NCBI RefSeq assembly: GCF_022201045.2
Contig: NC_068564.1
Span: 27,743,001 to 27,807,000 of the forward strand
Length of the DNA: 64,000 nt
Direction: 5' to 3'
Source: Citrus sinensis
Taxonomy: Eukaryota; Streptophyta; Magnoliopsida; Sapindales; Rutaceae
Shown: positions 10,809 to 23,100 of the stretch, piece after piece
Layout: each line of letters opens with the position of its first letter
Numbering within the stretch: position 1 is the stretch's first letter
Made by a program: the position numbers and the translations under genes
Notes under the pieces: model-generated
Seen by the model: the letters and a program-made list of their open reading frames with translations, nothing else
What the model was told of the DNA's origin: nothing
Databases searched by the model: none

Positions 10809-13800
10809 ATGACTTCACTTTCTCTGAAAACCAAAATTTCTCTCAATCCAAACAACTCTGCTCTTCATTTTAATGTACCAAACAAGCTTCAACACACCAA
10901 CTTTCCGAAGAAAGGCAAAATAAAAATCAAAGTAACATGCTCAGCCACTGACCAACCACCGCAGCAACAACAACAGCAAACTTATTCAAAAAAGAAAAGA
11001 AATGCAAGTGAAGGAGATAAAGGGATTGACCCAGTTGGGTTCCTCAACAAAGTTGGCATTACACATAAACCCCTTGCGCAGTTTCTTCGAGAAAGGTAAA
11101 CTTTTGGCAAATATTTTGAAAAAAAAAAAAAAAGGCAAAGAACTGTAAATAGTATGTTAATATTGAGAAAGTGGGGGTAAAAAAAGAACTTGAAGTCTAT
11201 AACAAACTCATTTCGCTATTTGTCTGAGCAAGACTGACAAAATATTGATAATTGTTTTATTAATTGTTAAACTGGCAGGCACAAAGAGTTGAAGAACCGT
11301 AAAGATGAGATTTTTAAAAGATTTCTCAATTTGATGGAGTTCTCTACCGGGTTAGTTCTTATATTCTACTTGAATTGTTATGGAGTTTTGGTACTTTCGT
11401 TTGTGTTTTCTTAGGTCAGTAATGATTGATGTTAAAGTCTAAACTTTTACGATGGTTGGATGATTGTTTTTTTTTTATCTGTTTGTAAAGTTGGCAGTGT
11501 CTTGATTTTGATCTTTATGTTGGAAGTTTTTTGATATATTTTAATTTTTAACAGAGATTTATGTTGTTGAGGATTTGTTGAGTTGAGTTTTTGATTTCAT
11601 AGTCTTGATATTTTTGTCTAGATATGAGATAGTGGGTATGCATCGGAATGTGGAACATCGGGTGGATTTCATGGACTGGGCTCCAGGTTTGACACAAATT
11701 AAAATTTTGTTCATTTAGCAAAGTTCTTGATCAGTTGGAGGATCCCAATTTTCAAAATAATAACTTCAATTCTGAAATTTTTTTAATTTACCTGACTTAA
11801 CCAATCATTTTCCTGAATGCTGTCATGGCTGCAAGTCACCAAACTATTATTGTGTGAATTAACAACATCATCATCTTCAATTCTAAATTCTCTCATGATA
11901 AATCAGCTTTTAATTTGTCAAAACTTCTCTGCTTTTGGTAGATCACATCTTCAATTTAAGCCTTCTTGAATGTAGGTGCTCGTTATTGTGCATTAGTTGG
12001 TGACTTCAATGGATGGTCACCGACGGAAAATTGTGCACGTGAAGGTCACTTGGGCCATGATGATTACGGGTATTGGTTTATCATTCTTGAAGATAAATTA
12101 AGGGAAGGAGAGAAACCAGATGAACTCTATTTTCAGCAGTATAACTATGTGGATGACTATGATAAAGGTGACAGTGGAGTTAGCATTCAAGAGATTTTCA
12201 AGCGAGCAAATGATGAGTACTGGGAACCTGGAGAGGATCGATTTGTTAAAAATCGTTTTGAACTTCCAGCAAAGTTATATGAGCAACTTTTTGGGCCTAA
12301 TGGTCCTCAAACATTACAAGAACTGGAGGAAATGCCGGACGCACAAACGACTTATAAAGCGTGGAAAGAACAGCATAAAGATGATCTACCAAGTAACCTG
12401 CCTTCTTATGATGTTATTGATAATGGAAAGGATTATGACGTCTTCAATGTTGCTAGTGATCCTCGGTGGCAAGAAAAATTTCGTTCTAAGGAACCTCCCA
12501 TTCCATACTGGTTGGAGACACGTAAAGGAAGGAAGGCATGGTTGAAGAAGTACACTCCTGGAATTCCTCATGGGAGCAAATACAGGGTCTATTTCAACAC
12601 TCCTGATGGGCCGTTGGAGAGAATACCTGCTTGGGCTACTTATGTACAACCAGGTAAATATGCTCTGCATCTGCTAGAAGTCGTTCTTACTTTTTCATGG
12701 TAATCTGTGGAGGAACTGATCTCCTTGTTCTGCTTCTAGTTAATGTTTATCTGATTTTAACTGACATATCCAAGGTACTTTTGGTAGTGGTCTTTTTGTG
12801 GTTTGATTAAGTTGAATTGGCAAGCTATTTATCAATTGTTTTTCCATCATAATTCTCTGAGTGGTGGCATCATGAAAACATTTCTGATTGGCAGGAAACT
12901 TTTAGTCTATTTTTCTGAAATCATTAGCTTGATTGATTCTAAATGGAGAGTATACATCAGTTAGATAGGAATATTACCTATTGCTAGTGTTACCAACTTT
13001 CAAATTGTACTCTGCATGCCTGTGGCCATGGTTCTTCTATTCATTCTTATCTTGAACATTACTCTTGCGCTCATTATTGCCTTTCCTTTGCTTTGTGGTG
13101 TACCTTCTGCTTTGATTTCAATAGATACCTGCAAGTTGCATGTCATTCTCTTTATCTGAATCCTTTTCATCTGATTCAGATGCCGATGGAAAGGAAGCTT
13201 TTGCAATCCACTGGGAACCATCCCCCGAATTTGCATATAAATGGAGAAACACGCGCCCCAAAGTGCCAAAGTCCTTGCGTATATATGAATGTCATGTTGG
13301 AATAAGTGGATCAAAGCCAAAAATATCTTCATTCAATGAGTTTACAGAGAAGGTGACTTCATGAATGTTGCTTTTACCAATGGCTTATATTGTAGTATAA
13401 TAATCATTTTTCTCCTGGTTCGCACTAAAGCTTTCCTCTTTTAGGTCCTTCCTCATGTGAAGGAAGCCGGATACAATGTAATCCAGTTATTTGGAGTTGT
13501 TGAGCACAAAGATTACTTCACAGTTGGTTATAGAGTAAGTTAACTTTTTTTTTTACCCCTATTTGTTAATTGAAAACTTGGTAAAATTTACATTTGGTGT
13601 TCCCAAATTTGCAGACATCCTACTTTCTGGTTAATATTTGATCATGTCATGTATAATAATCGGAAATAAAATACTGAAATCAGTAATTAGTAATTGGAAA
13701 GTTGAAATTTGATTGCCAAATCATTTCTAGTTTGTTATAATGTAATCGTTTTTCATAGTTGGTGCAAACTTATGTCACATGCGTGGTATTTGTAGTTTAG

Positions 13801-16800
13801 CTACGCATAATACTGGAGGATGTAACACATTTAATAGCTGGGTTCATATTTTCAAATGTTTCCCATTTTGTTTTCTCAAAAAAAAAAAAATTATACTTTT
13901 GAAAGATGTTCATTCACCATCACTTTCTGTTGATCTATTACTTATTTGATATAGTACTATGGATGTTACAAAATATCTCCACTGTAACACAGGTCACCAA
14001 CTTGTATGCTGTTAGCAGCAGATATGGCACTCCTGATGACTTCAAGCGTTTGGTTGACGAAGCACACGGTTACCATTCCTCACCTGATTCCATTCAATTT
14101 TTTATTTCAATGGTTAACCATAGCAACCGCCTTTATGCTCTTCACAGCTGAGCAACTGCTATAATCTTTTATAGCTTCCTGAGATTGCTGTGTACTTGCA
14201 CTTTCATATTGAAATTCTATTACAGATTCAAGAACAGATTGTAACACATAGATAGTGTTGTAAGATGTTGGCAGTTAGTATAGCTTCTGTAATGTTAAAT
14301 ACCATTTTCATTTTACAGGACTAGGACTGCTGGTCTTCTTAGACATTGTCCATTCCTACTCAGCGGCAGACCAGATGGTTGGACTATCACAGTTTGATGG
14401 ATCAAATGACTGCTACTTCCACACTGGTAAAAATGTTGCTAATACTGACAGACTAAAACTATCTTCTCCAATTAAATTAGGTTCTTACTTTTGCTTGCCC
14501 CTCTACTCAATCAACTTTTATGCAGCACAGATCATATTCTTTTGCGTGGTGTTGTATTATGCACATATGATACCTGGTATCATGTTCGTAGATGTAGCAT
14601 CATTCTATTTTCTGTTTCACTAACATATTTGCTTTGCCCAAATTTTCTTACTTGAATAGGTAAACGAGGTTTTCACAAATATTGGGGAACCAGGATGTTC
14701 AAATATGATGACCTTGATGTGCTACATTTTCTCCTTTCAAATCTGAATTGGTAAACGTTACGAACTTCTATACTTTTAAATTCCAAGATGTAGCATTAGC
14801 AGAATGTATCATTTTCTATTCTGTAAGTTTGTACCTAACTCTGGATGCTCTACATTATTAGATGTCGGTTGATCTTTTTAACTATAAAATGTTGTACATT
14901 TACTTTGGGTAGGAGACATTACCGTTGCTTATGTGATGGTCTTTGATCAGGTGGGTTGTGGAATATCAGATTGACGGTTTTCAGTTCCATTCCCTCTCAT
15001 CAATGATATATACGCACAATGGTTTTGCTTCTTTAACGGGTGACTTGGAGGAGTAAGGCCTTCTATTCAAACATTTGTCAAATCCTATTTTTGATAACAT
15101 TTTGCCCCTGTGTTCTTTCCTTATGTTTCCTTGTTTTGAGTTTTTTAGATTTACAATCAGAATGCCCTAGCTTATAAAAGTGTTGCTTCATTGTAGCCTC
15201 AAAATAATCTATTTCTTTGTTTGAGCTCTGTGATAACAGTTTTGTCTTTGGTTTTCGTATCTGCAATTTCACCATAGGAGGAAATATTATTGATTGTGTG
15301 ATGCAGTGTCAGTGGATTTGATCCAAGTTAATGTAGGGAGGAAACTGACTGATTTGCAATTAAACCCCCAATATTCAACTTCACAATTATTCTTGATATG
15401 TTTGCTCTGTAAACTTTATTGCAACCAGTTCAATGTTCATTTCAACATGAAGTGTTCTTGTTGCAGGTACTGCAATCAGTATGTTGACAAGGATGCATTA
15501 TTATATCTTATTTTGGCAAATGAGATACTGCATGCTCTTCATCCAAATATTATAACAATTGCTGAAGATGTAAGTATCGCAGTTTGTGTGCTTTTCAGCT
15601 CACAATCAAAACTCAGCATTTTGTCTTGGCCTTCTTATTATGGTTAAGATCAAACAAGCGTTACTCACTCTAAAATGGCATCTTCTTTTCCAGGCAACAT
15701 ATTATCCTGGACTATGTGAACCAACTACTCAAGGCGGATTGGGATTTGATTATTTTCTCAATCTTTCTGCATCAGAGATGTGGTTGTCGTTTCTTGAGAA
15801 TACTCCTGATCACGAATGGAGCATGAGCAAGGTTGTTATTTGATTATCAGATGTTATTTCAGCATCAAATGAGATTTGTTGTTGCTTTGTGAATTATCTC
15901 TCTAATCATTTTTTGTCGTCCAGTTTCAAAATTTATTGAACTTGATTCTATCATGTAGATTGTCAGCACATTAGTGGGCAATGGGCAATATTCCGATAAG
16001 ATGATTATGTATGCCGAAAACCATAATCAGGTAATCATCTGTTTTAATCTCTTGTTTCACATCAGAGTTAAATTTTCTACAGATTTTAACTTATATTCAT
16101 TTGGATAATGACTACAGCCTGCTTTAACAATTTTGTGTGTAGTCCATATCTGGAGGGCAGTCATTTGCAGAGATATTGTTTGGTGAAATCTCAGAGCATT
16201 CTCCTGACACAAATAATTTGTTGCTGAGAGGGTGTTCACTGCACAAAGTATGCCATACACTTGTATTTTATTCTTTCTTCTCTTTTTTTTATTTCCTCGC
16301 AAATTAGATTACAATTGTCATTTTCCTCTTTTTTAAATGCAGTGCTTTCTGAATGTTCCACATGCCAATGATTCAACAACTTAATTTGTTTCAACAGCTT
16401 TAGAAAGTAGATTTTTTTTTTTTTTTGGCATAGCATGGATGTCATATTGTCACTGTTATAAATTGTATAAACTTTTTATGTCCAGTTGATTCATTCTTTC
16501 GTTTGATACATATATTTTAATTAGTTTTATTTTGTCTCAATATAGATGATCAGATTGATTACATTTACTATTGGTGGTCATGCTTATCTCAACTTCATGG
16601 GCAATGAATTTGGCCACCCAAAGGTGAGGTTTTATTGTTCAGATTGTTGAATTCGTTGAATATAAATTATTTTTTCTGATTAATGATTTTTCATGAACCA
16701 GAGGGTCGAGTTCCCAATGCCAAGCAACAATTTCTCATTTTCTCTTGCCAATCGTCACTGGGATTTGCTAGCCAACAGACTACATTCCAACTTATATTCC

Positions 16801-18501
16801 TTTGATCAGGTGTTAGTTCACTTAATATTACAGCCTTTATTTTAGTTTATTTATATATGATAAGACCTTAAGGTTTCTTTTTCTGTTCGAACTGACTTCA
16901 ATATTGTACTAGATGCTGAAAAGTACTGTAAGCATTTAGTGCTTCTGTTAATTATATTCTCCTGCCACATGAATGGAGTATACTGCACATGATTTTATTT
17001 GGATGCCATCTACACTTGTTTCATGAACTTCTTATGTTGTCTTTTTTAGTCATCGAGCATGACATAGATTGATGGCACTGGTACCAATTTACAACATTTT
17101 TGCTCTTTCTAGGAACTGATGAAGTTGGATGAAAATGCAAAGGTGCTTCTGAGAGGTTCGCCTAGCGTTCACCATGTGAATGATGCCAAGATGGTATATA
17201 AAATCCTCTTCCTTTCTATTACTTGTCATTGTAATCCTTGATGCATCTTCTTATGTTGCCTTTTACCAGCTTATAGTGGATCTGTTTGCATTGGTGAACT
17301 CATGCCTACATGTTTGTTTGCAAGGGAATATGTTACGAATTTTTACCAGGGGTGGGATAACCCAACGGCATTGTATAGACACAGAGGTTGTAACAGTTTT
17401 ACAAGTTAATTTTGCATTAACCAAACTGCAATTTCAGTATTGTAGGTCTTCGCCATAAAGTATTTTGATAGTGGCACTGTGTTTTATGGACAATCTAGCT
17501 TTTCAAATTTTTAAACTGTGATTCTTTTAATTTATGTATCTTCTGCTGAACAATTAACGTGCATATGGTAGTATTGTTTGCAATGCATAACTTTCATGCT
17601 CGTCGCTTTCTGTTTTCCAGCTGATTTTTATTCTACATTATTAACATTTCTTTAATGTATCTTAGTGTTTTTCGGATGGTAAGCAACATAATTTTGTTAC
17701 TAACTGCCGCAACATGTGGCTGTCCACAGGTAATATGTTATATGAGAGGTCCTCTTGTCTTCATATTCAACTTTCATCCAACAGATTCTTATGAAGACTA
17801 CTCTGTGGGCGTGGAAGAAGCTGGAGAGTATCAAGTAAGTATTGTTCAATGCCAATTGTAGTAACTTCTATCAGTCACATATTGAAGTCTAATTCCTACT
17901 GTGAAAATGATCTCTGGGAATATGGGAATATTATGATTCCCAGGGGTGAAACATATTTATACCCAAAATATAAATACCGTTGCTTTAATGCAAGTGTATT
18001 GGGCAAGCTGAGCTGTTATAAGCTGTGGACTGTTAGGCTTCAAAAAGAACAACACTTACTTTTTTTTGGGTTTTTGTGATCATTTGTCGCATCTGGATTC
18101 ATGTAGTTTAACTAGAGCAACATTTTTAATGGTACAGATAATACTAAATACTGATGAAAGTAAGTTTGGAGGTCAAGGACTTATTAAGGAGCACCAATAT
18201 CTTCAAAGGACCATCAGCAAAAGGTGGTAAATAATAACTTTTTTTTATGCTTTCCGCATCTTCCTAATAATTCTGTTTTCTGCATTCTGTTTTGTTTAGC
18301 TCTTTTGCATGATTTTAACACCTGTCTTTGCAGAGTTGATGGTTTGCGAAACTGCATAGAGGTGCCTCTACCTAGTAGGACTGCCCAGGTTGGTAAATTT
18401 TGCCGCAATACTCTGTCATAACGTTTGCCTCATTTCTCACGAGGAACTAATCTTTTCCATATTCACAGGTTTATAAACTGAGCCGGATCTTAAGAATCTA
18501 A
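10809..18501 (+). CDS. Starch-branching-enzyme-like protein, plastid (type III)
   Basis: Twenty-one exons: 10809-11095, 11279-11350, 11622-11686, 11976-12653, 13180-13352, 13445-13534, 13993-14068, 14319-14426, 14660-14750, 14951-15052, 15467-15569, 15694-15831, 15959-16030, 16143-16247, 16546-16623, 16702-16809, 17113-17193, 17730-17834, 18138-18223, 18334-18388 and 18469-18501. Phases agree throughout and give 901 residues. A Ser/Asn/Lys-rich chloroplast transit peptide is followed by a CBM48-like segment ([11 protein letters not shown]), a GH13_8 barrel and the C-terminal beta domain. It matches the divergent plant clade of Arabidopsis BE1/EMB2729 (At3g20440, from memory). Catalytic motifs are altered: DIVHSY, GFQFHSL (nucleophile Asp replaced by His, Arg by Gln) and ENHNQ (HD changed to HN); only the Glu in TIAED remains. 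Branching activity is therefore doubtful, and a structural or regulatory role is inferred. Confidence 0.93.
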
Positions 18502-18689
18502 GTCATTTTGCATTCCGAACAGATACTTGCAGAAATTCGAGAACGAGAAGACTAATTACATCTTTGTTAAGTCACTCAAATGAGAAATTTTCTCATTGAT
18601 GGAGAGATGTTCTGTACTTCAGAACCCCAATCAGCTTGTGAAGAGAAAGAAATGCATTTGTCCACCGATATTTTGCTACACTAGCTGGT
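18502..18689 (+). other. Probable 3' UTR of branching-enzyme-like gene
   Basis: Non-coding DNA directly after the stop codon, before a MITE-like insertion. No clear polyadenylation signal was seen before the insertion. The unique sequence resumes after the insertion at about 19430, so the original 3' end may have been split. Confidence 0.35.
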
Positions 18690-19427
18690 ATGGGTGTTCA
18701 GAATCCAATCTGATCCGCTCAATCTGTAGAAATTTGATTCGTAAAAATTCGATCTGTAAATTGATGGATTGGATTTGATTGAAAATTTGAAAATCCGTAG
18801 TTGGTGGATTAGATATGGATTCACTTCTGTAAATTCTCAAAAATTCGTGAATTCGTAAAAAAATAAAAAATATTGATTTAGTAAAAAAATTAAACTTGTA
18901 AATATAGCATTATACTTACTAATAAATAAATAAGTTAAAATATAGTTACATTAACACCATATTATATCTTATCCGATAATAACATAAAATAAAAATAATT
19001 AAATAAAAAATACAGCTTTCTATTCAATTAATTTTCATGTATTGAATTAAATAAATGATATTTTTTTTTGGTGTGTTATATTTTAAAACTTTAAAAGTAT
19101 TTTCTAATTTTATTTAAACAATTAATTTATTTAAATTTTTTTTAATTTTGAATTTGTTCGGTAGTAAAATTATTTTTATATTATTTTTTTATTTAGTCCG
19201 TTCATGAATAGAACTTGATTCAAAATTTTTAGCTCGCAAATCAATTCGTAAAATGGTAGATTGGATATAAATTATGTTAAATTTGCATTCGGTCCACATG
19301 CATATAGATTGGATTTAAATTAAATTTTACTAATTCGTGAATTTGATTGGACTAAAAATTTATAATTCATAAAATTATGAATTAGATATGAATTGATGTC
19401 CAATCCGCGAATACCCCGATCAACTGA
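18690..19427. mobile_element. MITE-like AT-rich TIR element
   Basis: About 740 bp of very AT-rich DNA bounded by degenerate inverted termini. The left end reads GGGTGTTCAGAATCCAATCT and the right end, on the opposite strand, reads GGGGTATTCGCGGATTGGAC. Many imperfect copies of AATTCGTAAA/GATTGGAT lie inside. This resembles the hAT-type MITEs with GGGTGTTCGGATCC ends found near many plant genes. The target duplication was not resolved. Confidence 0.55.
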
Positions 19428-20182
19428 TAATGGGCGGCTAATTTTTCTCACAGAAGCTCCTTCGAGCTAAACTTCATGCGTACATAAGGCAATGATGCTT
19501 GAAGGAGGGGCCTCCTCGGAACAAATTGATGGAAGAAATCTTATCCTGCTTTCATATAAGGAGAGAATGCTGACAAATGCAATACGGCATTCCTGCTCAT
19601 TGCTCAATGCTAAACAAGTTAGATTGGAGGACGAAAATTATACTGATTTATATGTTCCAATCCTTTATTGCAGTGTAATTTTGTCGATCTGAAATAATGT
19701 TTCAGTACACTATTTAACCAAACTCATAATTTTCCTATACATAAAGTTGCCATCTTTATTCCAACATGGTCCGAAAGTGTAAAATAAACAAATATAAGAT
19801 GGAAATTGAAAAAGTGATTATCATTTTCCTTTATTAACAAACAAAGGGCAAAAAAAAATTAAAATAATTTTTATATGATTGCCTTCAATTTGGCCATAAT
19901 TCTTAGAAGGAACTAGATTTAACATTACTTTGCAAAAAGGTCGTCAAACGGCAAACAGAAAATGAAAGGAGCAAAAGTTGAACACAGTAACGTTCAAAAT
20001 CTATTACACAAGTGTCTCACCACACGACGCGCATGTAAAGCACGTGGCACCGATTCTCCAGACGTCAGAAGTAAGACGCAGCAAGAAGGAAACGGTCTGT
20101 CTCGGTCTCTGCCCTTTGCTTTGTTAATACCGTGAAGGAGACTTGCAGAAAAAGCGCAAGGAAGTTGAGTGAGAGAGAGAGA
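19428..20182. other. Intergenic between MITE and CNOT9
   Basis: Holds about 260 bp of more GC-balanced sequence (19430-19700) that may be the displaced 3' flank of the branching-enzyme-like gene, then AT-rich DNA and the 5' untranslated region of CNOT9. A GA run directly precedes the CNOT9 ATG (20170-20182). No convincing protein was seen. Confidence 0.4.
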
Positions 20183-23100
20183 ATGGCGAATCTGCCACAG
20201 TCGCTGTCGATGAACGTGCCGTTCGGCGGTGGGCCCAGCGCTTCGAGCCCTAGCGCCCCTGCAGGAGCTGGAGCGAACAAGGACCGGAAAATGGCGTCAG
20301 CTGAACATTTGGTACTCGACCTAAGCAATCCTGATTTAAGAGAAAACGCTCTTCTTGAATTATCAAAGGTAAATTTATCTTCGCCTCTTATTTTATAAAA
20401 ATTAAACCCTAGAGCCTCAGTTTTGGCTTTTATTATTACTTTCTTATTTATATACATTTTCTTGGCTATGAATTAGAAGCTAGGGTTTTGAGATGCCAAT
20501 GCAATTTTGTTATAATTTTGATTGATGATTTGAACATGTAAATATGGCTAAGGAGTATATACATTTGGTTCCTTTTCTCATGATCCTAAGATTAAGAGCA
20601 GTGAGGATTATATTTGGTTTCAAGGGGGTCTTTGTCCAACATTGGTGTTTTCTTGGCCTTCTTCAAATCAGGATGGATTCCCTCTTGATTTGAGCTCTCA
20701 GAAAATACATGCATGTGATTGGTATGTAAAAATCGTGAACATAATAAAAGAGTAGAGAACGTGGATAGAAATGCACACATGTCAAAACCTTCAAAGGTTA
20801 GATCAAGAGGGAATTCCAATTCTTTTTCTGTCAAATGAGTTTTTTTAACGTTGTTAACCAAAGTGAAATTGAAACATAATTCATCTTGTTCAAATTTTGC
20901 TTCAAAGAATTAGATAGCCTGTGGAGACAGGTTTTCATTTATCCAATGACTAGAGTTGACGTATTTGAATGCATGCTGCCGATGCTCGTTCTATCATGTG
21001 GTTTATGCAGTTTAAGTGTTTGAGATTTGTGTGCTGTATATAAACTAGTGTCCACCTTTGGTTTCATTTTTTAGAACAAGGAATTATTTCAAGATTTGGC
21101 TCCTTTCGTGTGGAATTCTTTTGGTACTATAGCTGCACTCATACAGGTATGCCTAATAAACTTATGTTTTGTTTTTGTTTTTATTTTTTAGAAGAGAGAA
21201 TTATTTCAAGATTTGGCTCCCTTGTTGTGGAATTCTTTTGGTACTATTGCTGCATTATTACAGGTATGCTCTTTATTTGTTGGTCTTCTATTTTTGTGTT
21301 TCTTCCCTCAGCCCCATCATTTGTCATAATTTTATATAGCTCATTCAGCAATATACTGCTTACACAACGAAGCTCTTTGTCTCTTTCATTACTTTTTCCC
21401 CCCTTACTGAAGCTTCTGCCTTTCTGTATAAAAGTTATGGTATGCTACATGGTGTTTAGTTAGGGATAATTTATGTTGATCTGATGTCGTAATTTGAGAA
21501 AGGATTAATTATAAAGCAGCAGGATGAACGGTTATGAGGAAAATGGAAAGTGGACGATTTTTTAATGGAAAGCCATGCATTTGCTTATTGTCTTTACAAT
21601 CAACTTCCGGAAAGGTCATCTGTTGTTTTTTGTGCTACATCTGTCTCTGTGCAGGAATGCAGTAATAATTGAGTTTTAATGTAGTCAGTTATTATTTTCT
21701 CTGTTCGTCATATTGGATTCACATGTTTTACCACCTTTTATCAGGAGATAGTGTCAATATACCCTGTTCTATCACCACCAAACCTTACTCCTGCACAATC
21801 AAACCGAGTTTGCAATGCACTTGCTCTTCTTCAGGTCAGTTTCATTTCTTGACGTTTTGCTATTAACTTATTGATTCGTCTTGGACTTAATTGTTACATC
21901 TGAAAAATTGGATTGTTTTTGGTTTTCACCTCATATGTATTTAAGTAGCATCCAAGAGAGAGTTAAATGTCTAATCTTTGTTGTCAAGTATCTTCACTAT
22001 CCTTGGTGGTAGTTTGCCTCATGTTATATTTTTGGGATATGAACTAGGATGTTGCGTGTTTTATTTTCCTGAATAATGTCTCTTTACTGACAAAAGAGCA
22101 AAAAGATGTGAGTTTTCATTCTGCACGATGTTAAAAGAATTAATAGCTGCACACTACAGTAAAGGAATGGTAGTTTTCGAAGATCCACGTGCTTGCATTG
22201 AAAGTCAGTCAAACTGGTTTAAAAATATAAGTTTTATGTCTCGTGTTCTCACTTATTGTACTTATGTGTTAATGACTTTGCGCAAATAATTCTGTTGAAT
22301 TTAGTTATCTCAATTGCTGTAAATTCCTGTATTTAGAGGCAAAAGTTATTAATGCTTCACAATGTTATTTTACAGTGTGTAGCCTCCCATCCAGACACAA
22401 GGATGTTGTTTCTCAATGGTAATCTTTGTAATCTTGCTGTATTCATTAGATGATTTTTCTTTTTCAATTCAAGAATCACCACAATTTTCTATAGGAGATG
22501 GTTGTTTAGGAAGATGCATATTTTAACATTTATTTGTCATGGGATGGTTCTTGCAGCTGATTGTTTCTCTTTGCAGCTCATATACCATTGTATTTGTACC
22601 CTTTCCTGAATACAACAAGCAAGTCAAGGCCCTTTGAGTACTTGAGACTTACAAGCTTAGGTGTTATTGGTGCCCTGGTGAAGGTACTTAATCAGCACTG
22701 ACTTCGAATTGCTCCAATTCATATATTATCTTGTCCATTTTCATTTGATAGGTATTTTCTTTCTAATAAAGATGATTGTTGTATCCTCCTTCCATTTCAG
22801 GTTGATGACACAGAAGTTATTAGCTTCCTTCTTTCAACAGAAATAATCCCACTCTGCCTGCGGACCATGGAGATGGGCAGCGAGTTGTCAAAAACAGTTG
22901 AGTGTGCTGATTTGTAGCCTTTTCTTTTCTGAGTGCTTTATATATTAAAATTTTCCATTTTCTCTGTTTCATCTGTAATACCATCTGAAAAGGCATTGTT
23001 TCTTTTGACATGGAATTTCTGCTTGGAATGTATGTTGAAAACAATGTCATTCAACAACGTCAGTCAATCCGCTAAAAGTATTTAATTTCAGTTGATTCTG

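Noticed and set aside
12386-12670. Antisense open frame inside branching-enzyme-like exon 4
   Set aside because: Shadow of the real exon on the other strand.
13140-13179. Earlier acceptor (TTTCAATAG near 13124) for branching-enzyme exon 5
   Set aside because: Only the acceptor at 13179/13180 restores the reading frame and the conserved [12 protein letters not shown] segment.
20065-20457. Minus-strand 130-residue frame over CNOT9 exon 1
   Set aside because: Mirror of a GC-rich coding exon. The plus-strand protein is a conserved CNOT9 start.
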